Below, piece by piece: positions 1 to 10,946 of a stretch of 64,000 bases of DNA; position 1 is the stretch's first letter; every line of letters starts with the position of its first letter. The position numbers were made by a program, and so were the translations under genes. The stretch comes from Bolinopsis microptera (taxonomy: Eukaryota; Ctenophora; Tentaculata; Lobata; Bolinopsidae): positions 10,338,303 through 10,402,302 of the forward strand of contig NC_087075.1 of assembly GCF_026151205.1 (NCBI RefSeq), given 5' to 3'. The notes beneath the pieces are model-generated. The model was not told where the DNA came from. It searched no databases and saw only the letters and a program-made list of their open reading frames with translations.

Positions 1-606
1 CTAGGCAATAAATGGAAATATAAAATAGTCCGGCACTAACTAAGCACCAAACAAATCAAATTGTTGACATGTCCTCTCACATCAAACTCTATATCCTCTA
101 TTTTGTTTCTCCATAGCCCTACATTTGTTACAGGTTGGTTAAGTGTTAGTAAGTTTTTGTCCATGTCGTACCCTTTGTAATTTGTATGCTATATACATAT
201 TACACAGGAACATTGTATTGAAAGCATCTTGGCTAGTTGTACCGGTCCTTTCAACAAGCAGACCCTGCCTGGGGATATAAAACTCCCAGAACTACTGTTT
301 ATATTATAATTACTATATTTACAATAATAATAAGAAAATATAGTGGACTGCTGCTTCATCAAATTTTGTATTATAGACATTTAAAAACAGGGTGTTCAAT
401 GTATCGTGAACACCCTGTATATTATAAACTAAAGGGTTTCTTTCACTGATCCTTTGTTCCCCTCAGCTTCCTGTCCTGCTACACAGTACACATATTATGT
501 GGAAGAGAACCTGAGAACAAGTCAACACTTAACACTTTACACTTTACTAGCAGGGACTAACTAAACATCATTTGGAAATATCACGAGTATCTTAACTCAA
601 CACTCG
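1..606. other. intergenic, no gene seen
   Basis: AT-rich sequence with no supported coding exon. A 12 bp perfect inverted repeat (387-398 and 407-418, ACAGGGTGTTCA with an 8 bp loop) looks like the tip of a mariner-type miniature element, but nothing around it supports a full copy. Confidence 0.5.
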
Positions 607-1172
607 GCAACTACTCTCTTGATAAAGTGGTACAACATTACGATATTCCCTGAGAACTGCAACACTATACCCTTGAACAGTTGTTACCCCCCTCTCTACC
701 GCAACTACTCTCTTGATAAAGTGGTACAACATTACGATATTCCCTGGGAACTGCAACACTATACCCTTGAACAGTTGTTACCCCCCTCTCTACCGCAACT
801 ACTCTCTTGATAAAGTGGTACAACATTACGATATTCCCTGGGAACTGCAACACTATACCCTTGAACAGTTGTTACCCCCCTCTCTACCGCAACTACTCTC
901 TTGATAAAGTGGTACAAAATTACGATATTCCCTGGGAACTGCAACACTATACCCTTGAACAGTTGTTACCCCCCTCTCTACCGCAACTACTCTCTTGATA
1001 AAGTGGTACAAAATTACGATATTCCCTGGGAACTGCAACACTATACCCTTGAACAGTTGTTACCCCCCTCTCTACCGCAACTACTCTCTTGATAAAGTGG
1101 TACAACATTACGATATTCCCTGGGAACTGCAACACTATACCCTTGAACAGTTGTTACCCCCCTCTCTACCGC
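607..1172. repeat. 94 bp tandem repeat, 6 copies
   Basis: Six near-identical 94 bp units begin at 607, 701, 795, 889, 983 and 1077. Differences are single bases. The short frames open on both strands are by-products: 94 is not a multiple of three, so the same peptide cannot be carried from unit to unit in one frame. Confidence 0.95.
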
Positions 1173-1427
1173 TATTGTGTACCCGACATAACATCCAAAT
1201 ATCTCAAAAGCAAGTACTATACTCAATGGAACAATCACAATATCACTGTCTGAGTTACATGTCATGACTCCTAATACTGGTGCTAATATACAGCTCCACC
1301 TACACACACACACGCGATATATTCTGACTAATACTACATTTCAACAGGTCACCTTATAAACTGTATTATTACATGTAACATTGTAACAGTCTCTCGTGTG
1401 TCAAGGTCACATTCCTTACATAGCGGA

Positions 1428-2646
1428 CTGTTTAGGTTGTTGGGTAGGGGCCGGGGGAGTTTGTTGTGACTGGTGAGGAATGAGGATGTTTAGGTTGTTG
1501 GGTAAGGGCCGGGGGAGTTTGTTGTGACTGGTGAGGAACAAGGATGTTTAGGTTGTTGTGTAAGGGCCGGGGGAGTTTGTTGTGACTGGTGAGGAATGAG
1601 CATTGTTTAGGTTGTTGGGTAGGGGCCGGGGGAGTTTGTTGTGACTGTTTAGGTTGTTGGGTAAGGGCCGGGGGAGTTTGTTGTGACTGGTGAGGAACAA
1701 GGATGTTTAGGTTGTTGGGTAAGGGCCGGGGGAGTTTGTTGTGACTGTTTAGGTTGTTGGGTAGGGGCCGAAGGGGTTTGTTGTGACTGGTGAGTAATGA
1801 GGATTGTTTAGGTTGTTGGGTAGGGGCCGGGGGGGTTGTTGTGACTGGTGAGGAACAATGATGTTTAGGTTGTTGGGTAAGGGCCGGGGGAGTTTGTTGT
1901 GACTGTTTAGGTTGTTGGGTAAGGGCCGGGGGAGTTTGTTATGACTGTTAATAGGTTGTTGGGTAAGGGCCGGGGGAGTTTGTTGTGACTGGTGAGGAAC
2001 AAGGATGTTTAGGTTGTTGTGTAAGGGCCGGGGGAGTTTGTTGTGACTGTTTAGGTTGTTGGGTAAGGGCCGGGGGAGTTTGTTGTGACTGTTTAGGTTG
2101 TTGGGTAAGGGCCGGGGGAGTTTGTTGTGACTGATGAGGAATGAGGATTGTTAAGGTTGTTGGGTAGGGGTCGGGGGAGTTTGCTGTGACTGGTGAGGAA
2201 TGAGGATTGTTTAGGTTGTTAGGTAGGGGCCGGGGGGGAGGGTTGTTGTGACTGGTGAGGAACAAGGATGTTAAGGTTGTTGTGTAAGGGCCGGGGGAGT
2301 TTGTTGTGACTGTTTAGGTTGTTGTGTAAGGGCCGGGGGAGTTTGTTGTGACTGGTGAGGAACAAGGATGTTTAGGTTGTTGTGTAAGGGCCGGGGGAGT
2401 TTGTTGTGACTGGTGAGGAATGAGCATTGTTTAGGTTGTTGGGTAGGGGCCGGGGGGGGGGGTGTTGTGACTGGTGAGGAACAAGGATGTTTAGGTTGTT
2501 GTGTAAGGGCCGGGGGAGTTTGTTGTGACTGGTGAGGAATGAGCATTGTTTAGGTTGTTGGGTAGGGGCCGGGGGAGTTTGTTGTGACTGTTTAGGTTGT
2601 TAGGTAGGGGCCGGGGGAGTTTGTTGTGACTGGTGAGGAATGACGA
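1428..2646. repeat. G-rich minisatellite array
   Basis: About 1.2 kb of irregular units of roughly 30 and 60 bp built on a core of GTTTAGGTTGTTGGGTAAGG followed by GCCGGGGGAG. Longer units add a GTGAGGAACAAGGATG segment. The plus strand is strongly G-skewed, with clustered GGG/GGGGG runs that could form G-quadruplexes. No coding role is visible. Confidence 0.93.
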
Positions 2647-2887
2647 TGCTCAGCCTTCTCTTTGATATAATTATATCATATCAAAGTGATGTATTAATTT
2701 CATTGTATACGATTTTCTCATTTGCTCAGCAGTTTCATCGAGATGGAAGAACATGTAAATGTAGATGAGGTAGTCATTATACATTGTACATTATACATTG
2801 TATTGTTCCGCTGATTAGATGGAAGAAATGTGCTACTAATGATTTCTAGAAAATAATTGAACACACTCAGGCGGTCATCCTGGTTCC

Positions 2888-2981
2888 ACGTGTCATGTGA
2901 CTTGTCACGTGTCATGTGACTTGTCACGTGTTATGTGACTTGTCACGTGTTATGTGACTTGTCACGTGTTATGTGACTTGT
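2888..2981. repeat. 19 bp tandem repeat with CACGTG core
   Basis: About five units of CACGTGTTATGTGACTTGT with one C/T variant. Each unit carries a CACGTG E-box, but no gene start is close enough to support a regulatory role. Confidence 0.85.
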
Positions 2982-3567
2982 ACTCCTTAACAGTTAACAT
3001 GCATATCACTACTAGTATGTGAATTGTACTATTTAACATGTATTATATATAGTTTTAATACTTTCAACACTACTATATAACAAATAATTTTAGAATATGA
3101 GTATGACGTAGAGATGTCCGATACTTTATTCTTCTATTTATTTCCATTCCCTCCATTGGAATCTGTCTTCACTGATTCTATTCAGAAACAATCAGAAATT
3201 TGAATGGAAGAAACATCATAACATGTATATATCATTACTGATTACATATCTGTCTTCAGTAAGTGTGTACACTGTGTGTAATGTTATGTCTGTCTGCATT
3301 ATATCACAAGCTTGTGTGATTATCATATCCGCTCCGTTTATATATGTTGTGTAGGGACACTGTACTGTGTAGTTTAAGTTTGGATAAAACTCTTAGTATG
3401 TAAGTTTTTAGGATAAAATTGTTGAAACCAGAGGTGATCTCAGTCACAACAATGGAAATCGAGAAACCAAACAAATAATCAATATTTTTGTGTCAGGGAT
3501 CACGAGAATGAACACGTCATTAGGAAATGTACAGATAATACAAAACTGGCTGCAAATTTATCACATA
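2982..3567. other. intergenic, no gene seen
   Basis: AT-rich unique sequence between the E-box minisatellite and the inverted-repeat element. No exon, RNA gene or repeat is recognised. Confidence 0.5.
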
Positions 3568-5325
3568 TACTCCAGTAGCAGGGAGGAGTTGAGTGTGCAC
3601 TTCGATGTATAGAGTTTTTTGCTGCTGAATCGGGTTAAATAGGTCATTGGTAACTCAAAAAATCGAGGGCCGCATGTTGTGTCGCTAGTCCCAACCCTGT
3701 GGAGCCACGCCCATATTTCATATCAGGTGCGTATATGGGAAATATTTATCTCAGCTTCTGAAGGTCTTAGAGACTCAAACTTGAGTTTAAAATGACCGAA
3801 ATGCACATGTTTATATTGGTACTATGAAGGTCATGAAAGCTCAAAATGCTTATTTTTGGACAAAATTCAGAAAAACCAATTTTCACTTGGGCGCGAGTAA
3901 AAAAATCTACATTAGAAATTGAGTGAAAATCGAGTGAGCAGCTCAGTGTCTACAACATTTCTAGGCACAGGGTCCTCTGTTAGGTCATTCTAAATCAGAA
4001 TTGATAAAGTAATCAAATTCTATTAGTAGTTTCAACCCTGTGGAGCCACGCCCATATTTCATGTTATGTGCGAATATGGGAAATTTGTATCTCAGCTTCT
4101 GAAGGTCTTAGAGACTCAAAGGTGGGCTTAAAATGACCGCAATGCACATGTTTATAATGGTACTATGAAGGTCATGAAAGCCCAAAATACTTATTTTTGG
4201 GAAAAAATTCAGAAAAACCAATTTTCACTTGGGCGCGAGTAAAAAAAATCTACACTAGAAATTGAGTGAAAATCGAGTGAGCAGCTCAGTGTCTACAACA
4301 TTTCTAGGCACAGGGTCCTCTGTTAGGTCATTCTAAATCAGAATTGATAAAGTAATCAAATTCTATTAGTAGTTTCAACCCTGTGGAGCCACGCCCATAT
4401 TTCATGTTATGTGCGAATATGGGAAATTTGTATCTCAGCTTCTGAAGGTCTTAGAGACTCAAAACTGGGCTTAAAATGACCGCAATGTACATGTTTATAT
4501 TGGCACTATGAGGGTCATGAAGGCCCAGAATGCTTATTTTTTGGAAAAATCAGTAAAACCGATTTTCACTAGGGTGTGAGTAAAAATCGACTCTTAGAAG
4601 TTAAGTGAAATCGAGTATGAAGTTCAGTGTCTGCAACGTTTCTAAACACAGGATCCTTTGTAAGGTAATTCTGAATCAGAATTGATAAGGTACGCAAATT
4701 CTATTAGTAGTTTTAACTCGGCTTCTGAAGTTCTGAACGTTGTAGGGGCCTCTCTTTGAGCTCAAACTAACTACGATGGCCACATTTATATACCAACTGT
4801 AAAGAACCGTAGGGTCTATACTCTATAGTGCTTAGTTTTTAAAAACTCATTAAAAACTGTTTTAACCTTCATGCATCATAAAGTAGTAACATCAAACATG
4901 TACTTAATTATGGTATCTCGGGCTAAAAAAAGTCTTATAGACATTTGCAGCACAGTAAAACGTTCAACATGAACACATTCGGATAACATTTATGGAGCAG
5001 CACATACCACCTAACTTTAATTTTGGTATAACTGCGAAAATACTCATTTTGGGCTTTCATGACCTTCATAGTACCAATATAAGCATGTGCATTGCGGTCA
5101 TTTTAAACTCAAGTTTGAGTCTCTAAGACCTTCAGAAGCTGAGATAAATATTTCCCATATACGCACCTGATATGAAATATGGGCGTGGCTCCACAGGGTT
5201 GGGACTAGCGACACAACATGCGGCCCTCGATTTTTTGAGTTACCAATGACCTATTTAACCCGATTCAGCAGCAAAAAACTCTATACATCGAAGTGCACAC
5301 TCAACTCCTCCCTGCTACTGGAGTA
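3568..5325. mobile_element. non-autonomous inverted-repeat element, 1.76 kb
   Basis: The ends are inverted repeats of about 285 bp (3568-3852 against 5041-5325) beginning TACTCCAGTAGCAGGGAGG. They are nearly identical over the first ~280 bases. The interior holds about three tandem copies of a ~343 bp unit that starts CAACCCTGTGGAGCCACGCC (near 3691, 4034 and 4376), the last degenerate. No open reading frame is credible, so this is a MITE or foldback-like passenger. The target duplication is ambiguous: TA or ATA fits the flanks. Confidence 0.8.
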
Positions 5326-5762
5326 ATACGCGGATTTGATATATGGAGATGCATACGAATACATTACAACAAAGGAATACATATTATGATTTATGATTTA
5401 TACTACTTTTTATGATTTGCGTATCAAATAATCGAGCTACGAGTAATGAGTATTAACTACTTTATGGAAACGATGTAACAGAGTCAATATATTTTAATGT
5501 TGCCATGGGGTGGTAAGTCCCCATACATCGTGGTCCGGTAGTTTTATTGCGTCTTAATATAATATACGGTACTTTACTTCGCGGGTGTTTTACAGCATAC
5601 TCTGACATATGATATCAAGAAAATACAATCACAAAAAGTTGGCTTCATCATCAGTTTTTTAAATATTGCATTACAAATTAAGAAGATGCAGTGAACTAAT
5701 CATTATTTGATGATTTAATTTCCACTATATATAATCTCAATTTATTACTATATTATATGCGT
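5326..5762. other. intergenic or intronic, no exon seen
   Basis: Unique AT-rich sequence. If the CECR2-like gene upstream continues, this is part of its intron 2. I could not find its third exon here. Confidence 0.4.
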
Positions 5763-5940
5763 TACTTACAAGGATTAGAAACTTACACAAGGATTAGAAA
5801 CTTACACAAGGATTAGAAACTTACACAAGAATTAGAAACTTACACAAGGATTAGAAACTTACACAAGAATTAGAAACTTACACAAGGATTAGAAACTTAC
5901 ACAAGGATTAGAAACTTACACAAGAATTAGAAACTTACAC
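5763..5940. repeat. 21 bp minisatellite made of splice-donor copies
   Basis: Eight to nine units of about 21 bp. On the minus strand each reads TGTAAGTTTCTAATCCTTG or a close variant, so every unit contains the consensus donor GTAAGT. The array abuts the end of CECR2-like exon 2 (5939), and the real donor of that exon is the first unit, so the array appears to have grown from the exon/intron boundary. Confidence 0.9.
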
Positions 5941-7391
5941 TGCCTCGGGGAGGATGGCTTGAGTGAGTGTCGTGAACATTTCAGTTAGCAATACATCCTC
6001 CTCCTCTGTGGACAGCGCCTCTTCTAGCCTCTGAAATAAATTATATCGTTCATTGTTTATAGAGTTTAAGAATAAGCTTATTAAAAAGAGCGTGTCTATT
6101 ATTAAGATTCCAATAATGCTTGTTAATGCTGGAGAATGACAGTAATTATTACTTATAGTAGTAATATAATAGTAATTATAACTTGACAGTGTATGAGTAG
6201 GAAACTTAGTAGTTTTAAATAATAGCTTTGCAAACTTTAGCATACTATAATAATGACGAATAATCAATTTCTTTCGCATCCGCTGTCATGTAATTAATAA
6301 TAAAACCATACGTGAGTTATTCATTTATTATTATATTGTTGTATTACAATACAAGTACAACCTTAGTTGGCTAACGCTAACAAAGCATTATTCTTATTAA
6401 TACCATACATGTGTTATATGTATTAGTCAAGTAATATATGCAGTCTACAAATTGAATTAGCGTAATCGGAGAAGCTGCTTACTGTAGGTGCCAACTAGAT
6501 ATATCCTGTACAATAGCGTGTACACTGATTTGTACAGGACAATGATCAGGACAATGATCTGGTCGATGTACCGTCAGCTTACCCACAGTGGATTAGTGCT
6601 GTAACTAGCGGTATTTTGGGCTTTGAATTTATAATGGATGTGATTTCTAAGGTTATGGTGGCAATGGATGTACTGTGTACCGCCCGCGCTCTACTGATTA
6701 CATCGTTCAGTTCAATGTACGATATTCTATATCCTTAAGTTTACTTAAAGGCAGAATGTAGCTTGAAATATATTGCTTATTTGAAAATAAAATGCTTACC
6801 AATCTAAAATTGGCGGCAGTTTCGAAACTTTTAAATGCCATTAGTTATTAGAAAAATAACTTTTCGACATGTTGACGACATAATTGTGATATCATCTGCA
6901 ATCTAAGAACCTGGCCTTGAACAATCTGCATATGAAAATACACGTACAATTCAGGGGCCTGTAACAGTATGTAATATTTGTAGACTGATTCACTGAATAT
7001 TATTTTTAAGTCAGATAAATGCTAATAATTAATAATAAATTAATAATAAATCGTTAATACTAGTTTCTCACCAATTATCTACGCCCGATTTTTATAAAAG
7101 ATGACAACTATCGCGTGTTACCTTAGACTATGCATTAATTTGACAGTCTAGCGTACAGTGAAATAATTCAGGTAAAGCTTGGTCAAATCAGTTAAGGTAA
7201 GCAGGGTGAGGGTAGCATCGCCATTATTAAAGGTTAATATGTTCTGAATTCCTGAAGAAACTCAGGTTTCTGATCATTTTAATTAAAAATATTACCTCGA
7301 TTGTAAAGTCTGGTAATCCAAAAGCATTCCCGAGCAGCGAACAATAATAACAAATAGATGGAACTTCCCACCAGCCTTGTACATCTTTCAT
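5939..7391 (-). CDS. CECR2: CECR2-like chromatin remodelling subunit, first two exons (partial)
   Basis: Two exons are supported. Exon 1 (7296-7391) starts at an ATG and reads MKDVQGWWEVPSICYYCSLL and onward, ending in LPDFTIE before a GTAAT donor. Exon 2 (5939-6030) continues RLEEALSTEEEDVLLTEMF and ends at GTAAGT. The phases join cleanly. The WWEVP...FCSLF...LPDFEIEELE pattern is the N-terminal signature of CECR2, a bromodomain partner of ISWI ATPases in chromatin remodelling complexes. Only about 62 residues are present. Bromodomain exons are not visible and should lie to the left of this window or are lost. The apparent stop after exon 2 lies in the intron. An upstream 5' exon cannot be excluded. 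Identification rests on remembered family similarity over a short stretch. Confidence 0.65.
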
Positions 7392-8532
7392 CTTGCAACA
7401 AGCTAACAGTAGCTAGCTACATTTGTAACTCAAAGAATCAACTTACAGAACGGATATCAAAAGTAGACTCCTGGGTGTAAGAAAGGTGAGCCGACCGCCA
7501 GTTATTTGGCCGCTTGCGGAGGGCCGATGCGCGCGTTCTGTGGAGTAGAACTATAAAGATGGCTCGATATTATTCTTTGCAATGCGCGGCGCAACTGCCA
7601 CGGCACACGCCAATTAAATTTTAAAATGAAAGAAATATGAACAATGAAATGTGAAAGCAAACGTGAAAGGACAAACGACAACTGACACGAAACGTGAAGC
7701 AAGTACCAAGGCCAAAGTTGGAATGGTTGAATTTATTTATTCTTCCTTACAAATTTTTCTAAATTACTAATTTCACAAAAGTTAATTAAATGTATTGTAT
7801 ATATGATATTGGATATACAGTCCGGTAATTTAATTTTGCAGTAACCTTTTCTGAATCACTTTTAAAACTAATTAGTTAAATTCGAGCGTACTAAATCACT
7901 CTACAGTCGATTTTCGAGATTGTTCTAAAAGCTCCCCGACAGGTGAAACCAACTGCAATGACAATGATGAATGAGTAATCGATGTATTTTCGGACGCTGA
8001 TTCCGAATCACCCCATGACATAAGGTCAAAATCCTCCCCTGACGAGATATTGTCGAAAAACTGTCTCGATCACGTGATATAGCCGTAGAAGGAAGTTAGT
8101 TTAATTTCTCGTTAGGGTTAGGGTTTCAGCAAATGTTTTTGTTACTGGGCGGCCGCGGCTCAGCCGGTGGCGATTACGTTTTCACCTCTTGAGGGAATCC
8201 TACGCATGTTGTTAACTGTCAGACTTTGGACGAGGAAATGTTCTCGCGCCGTACGTTTATTATGGTAAAGCATTTCGGTGCCAGAACGATAAATCTGTTT
8301 AAAATAAAAAGTTAAAAAGTTCGAAAATAGAGTGTTTTAGTGAATAACTTAAAATATATTTTTGATTTTCTCAAGGTCTGACTGATAGATTTTCTTTAAA
8401 CTTTCCAGATAGTTACAAGGCTATATGACGGATAATGTGTGAGAGTTTGGGAGAATTTATATGTGCCAAACTTGAGATATAATGACTTCAAACACAAGAA
8501 AATATATATATACAAGATATTGCGAGCGTCCT
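7392..8532. other. intergenic, no gene seen
   Basis: Upstream side of the CECR2-like gene up to the Polinton insertion site. A 66-codon minus-strand frame at 7502-7702 has no splice context or family features, so I do not call it. Promoter elements cannot be assigned with confidence. Confidence 0.4.
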
Positions 8533-8538
8533 GTTACT
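8533..8538. repeat. target site duplication, left copy (GTTACT)
   Basis: GTTACT here is matched by GTTACT at 22754-22759, directly outside the two element ends. Six-base duplications are characteristic of Polinton/Maverick integration. Confidence 0.85.
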
Positions 8539-8562
8539 AGTAGTAATGTATGTGCTGATTTG

Positions 8563-8830
8563 GCTGCAAAAAATATCTATTCTGCACAGTTGTCACGTGG
8601 TGTAAAAGAGAGCCTCTGATTGGTCATTAAGGCAGTGTCACGTGATTTATATTGCTGCAAAATATCTATTCTACACAGTTGTCACGTGGTGTAAAAGAGA
8701 ACCTCTGATTGGTCATTAAGGCAGTGTCACGTGATTTATATTCGTTTTTGTGAATCTGGTTGGCTAGTTGGCGTTGTCACGTGATCACAGGTAGTCGACC
8801 ACAGGTGGTCGAACTACAGATTACCATTTA
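8563..8830. promoter_or_regulatory. terminal E-box / CCAAT array, left end
   Basis: Two ~91 bp repeats each carry GTCACGTGGTG, an inverted CCAAT (GATTGGTC) and GTCACGTGAT. A fifth CACGTG and a palindromic GGTCGAACTACAG-type stretch follow. CACGTG binds bHLH factors and CCAAT binds NF-Y. Their density next to the terminus is visible; use as a promoter or replication control region is inference. The same block recurs at about 10484-10751, 20541-20808 and 22462-22729. Confidence 0.5.
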
Positions 8831-9025
8831 TGGTATAACAAGGGAACATTGCCTTCTAATATGGAGTAGGGTTTCTATCGAGTCACGTGATCAAGGTTAA
8901 GACCAATCAGCGTAAAATATCAAAGGATGTAAACATCAGTTTTACACAAAGACAAAAATAGAATGAAACTACAGCTTCCAATTACAAATTTACATATACT
9001 GTATACAAAACCGATGTGAGATACA

Positions 9026-10307
9026 TCAAATGTCTAAAAAAGTGGTACTGATGCCGTCATCAAGTATCTTCCTTTTACAGTAAAAGTAGCTCAAGCCCTT
9101 TCTTTCCATTCGATAGCTCAACATGGTGTTGTTCTTGACTATGAAGCCTCTGTTTGTTGAGCTGACACTTTGCTTCGTTTGCAGAACTGAACGGAAATGC
9201 TCTATAGTGACCTGAGCTGCCTTGTTGATGCCTTTTGTCGAACACTTCTCTTTCTGTTTGGCATCAGGTTCGAAACAGAAATAGGTTTTAGCCGAAAGTC
9301 CAACAAAGCCACCTCCGCTCCACTCTACTTTGAATAACCCTGAAAGTAAACGACAATTATACTACCGACGCGACACCAACCGCAGAGAATATTGAGATAC
9401 ATTTTGTATACAATAATGAATAACCCTCGCGAAACTTTCAAGATAAAATCAAAGTGACATTAAACTTGTCAAAATAATAATAAAGTTAAACAACACAGCA
9501 GACCACTCACCTGGCGTCCTCCTATCGTAAGCCGCGTGTTCTTCGGTATCTGTACGAGGAAACCACTGCAACTTTATCTGAGCCCAATCTTGCCTGAGCT
9601 CAGGTTTTATGAGCTCATCCAGCGTGTCAGCTGCAAGTGCCATGTACAGCGAGTCTGAAAATTCGAAAACGATCAGTACGAAGATGGAAGAATTTATTGT
9701 ATTTACAGCAAAATGGAACGTGCGTGCCCGCGCATTACACGACTTTAGCGCGAAGAATACTACAAAAAATAATTTTGCGTCAGCGCACAAAATGAACAGA
9801 AGACCGTATTTCAGGTTTTAGCCAATGTCACAGTTTTGATCGTTTTGTACGGAATGTATCGATTAGATTATAGATTATTTGAACTTACCCGTATCCATCT
9901 CACAAAGAGAGAAGTACGGTCGAGGGATGTAACTCACGAGCACATCAAAGTAAAAAGAGAGCATTCTTAACTTTGCATAGGAGTAAACGAAAAAACCAAT
10001 CTGGATAGGAAGATTGTGACGTATACTCTTCTTTCTCGATGTTACCTATAGAAGACACTATTAGGACTACATTCATATGAAATCGATGAAATCAACCATG
10101 AGGATTCAAACTGCAGATCACAGTAAATGTAGGCAACAATAATTACGGTAAGACAAATTAAAATTACCTCGTAGCAGTTATCTGAAAGCTCATCCAAGGC
10201 GGAGAAGCGGGGGCCGTTAATGAGATCTGCGGCAGTCTCCTGATCCACTACGTCCACCTTGACGTGCTTGCTCTTGTTCATTATCGTATATCCATAGAAG
10301 CTGTTCC
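9026..10307 (-). pseudogene. DNA polymerase B, duplicated last four exons (left distal)
   Basis: Copy of exons 4-7 of the polymerase gene: 10168-10307, 9889-10045, 9511-9654 and 9026-9339 on the minus strand. It arose by the 1,921 bp tandem duplication and lacks exons 1-3, so it has no motif A and cannot form a complete palm. The DTDS motif C exons and all splice sites are intact. It could be reached by alternative splicing from the full copy upstream, but nothing shows this. Confidence 0.85.
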
Positions 10308-10946
10308 CTGAGATAAACGATATTTGAACACTTGGAATCTAAAAGCAGGTGCTCGAATGTAAACGTGATCATAAGTTTGATCAGGCAGTAAAGGAATATT
10401 GAGATCGCGTCAAGAGATATAAGCTAATGAAAATGTAGCTATTTATCTACCTATTAGTTTGTAGTAATGTATGTGCTGATTTGGCTGCAAAAAATATCTA
10501 TTCTGCACAGTTGTCACGTGGTGTAAAAGAGAGCCTCTGATTGGTCATTAAGGCAGTGTCACGTGATTTATATTGCTGCAAAATATCTATTCTACACAGT
10601 TGTCACGTGGTGTAAAAGAGAACCTCTGATTGGTCATTAAGGCAGTGTCACGTGATTTATATTCGTTTTTGTGAATCTGGTTGGCTAGTTGGCGTTGTCA
10701 CGTGATCACAGGTAGTCGACCACAGGTGGTCGAACTACAGATTACCATTTATGGTATAACAAGGGAACATTGCCTTCTAATATGGAGTAGGGTTTCTATC
10801 GAGTCACGTGATCAAGGTTAAGACCAATCAGCGTAAAATATCAAAGGATGTAAACATCAGTTTTACACAAAGACAAAAATTGAATGAAACTACAGCTTCC
10901 AATTACAAATTTACATATACTGTATACAAAACCGATGTGAGATACA

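Noticed and set aside
607-1172. Repeated 62-63 codon frames on both strands
   Set aside because: They restart in each 94 bp unit in a different frame and are consequences of the tandem repeat.
1948-2546. Pro/Thr/Gln-rich minus-strand frames in the G-rich minisatellite
   Set aside because: Composition follows the repeat unit; there are no splice sites or conserved start, and frames end at indels in the array.
5763-5940. CRISPR-like array
   Set aside because: Units are directly adjacent without unique spacers, and the context is eukaryotic.
9449-9790. 113-codon frame overlapping polymerase exon 6 and its copies at 11370, 19581 and 21502
   Set aside because: It reads through both flanking introns. 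The conserved part is only the 48-codon exon.
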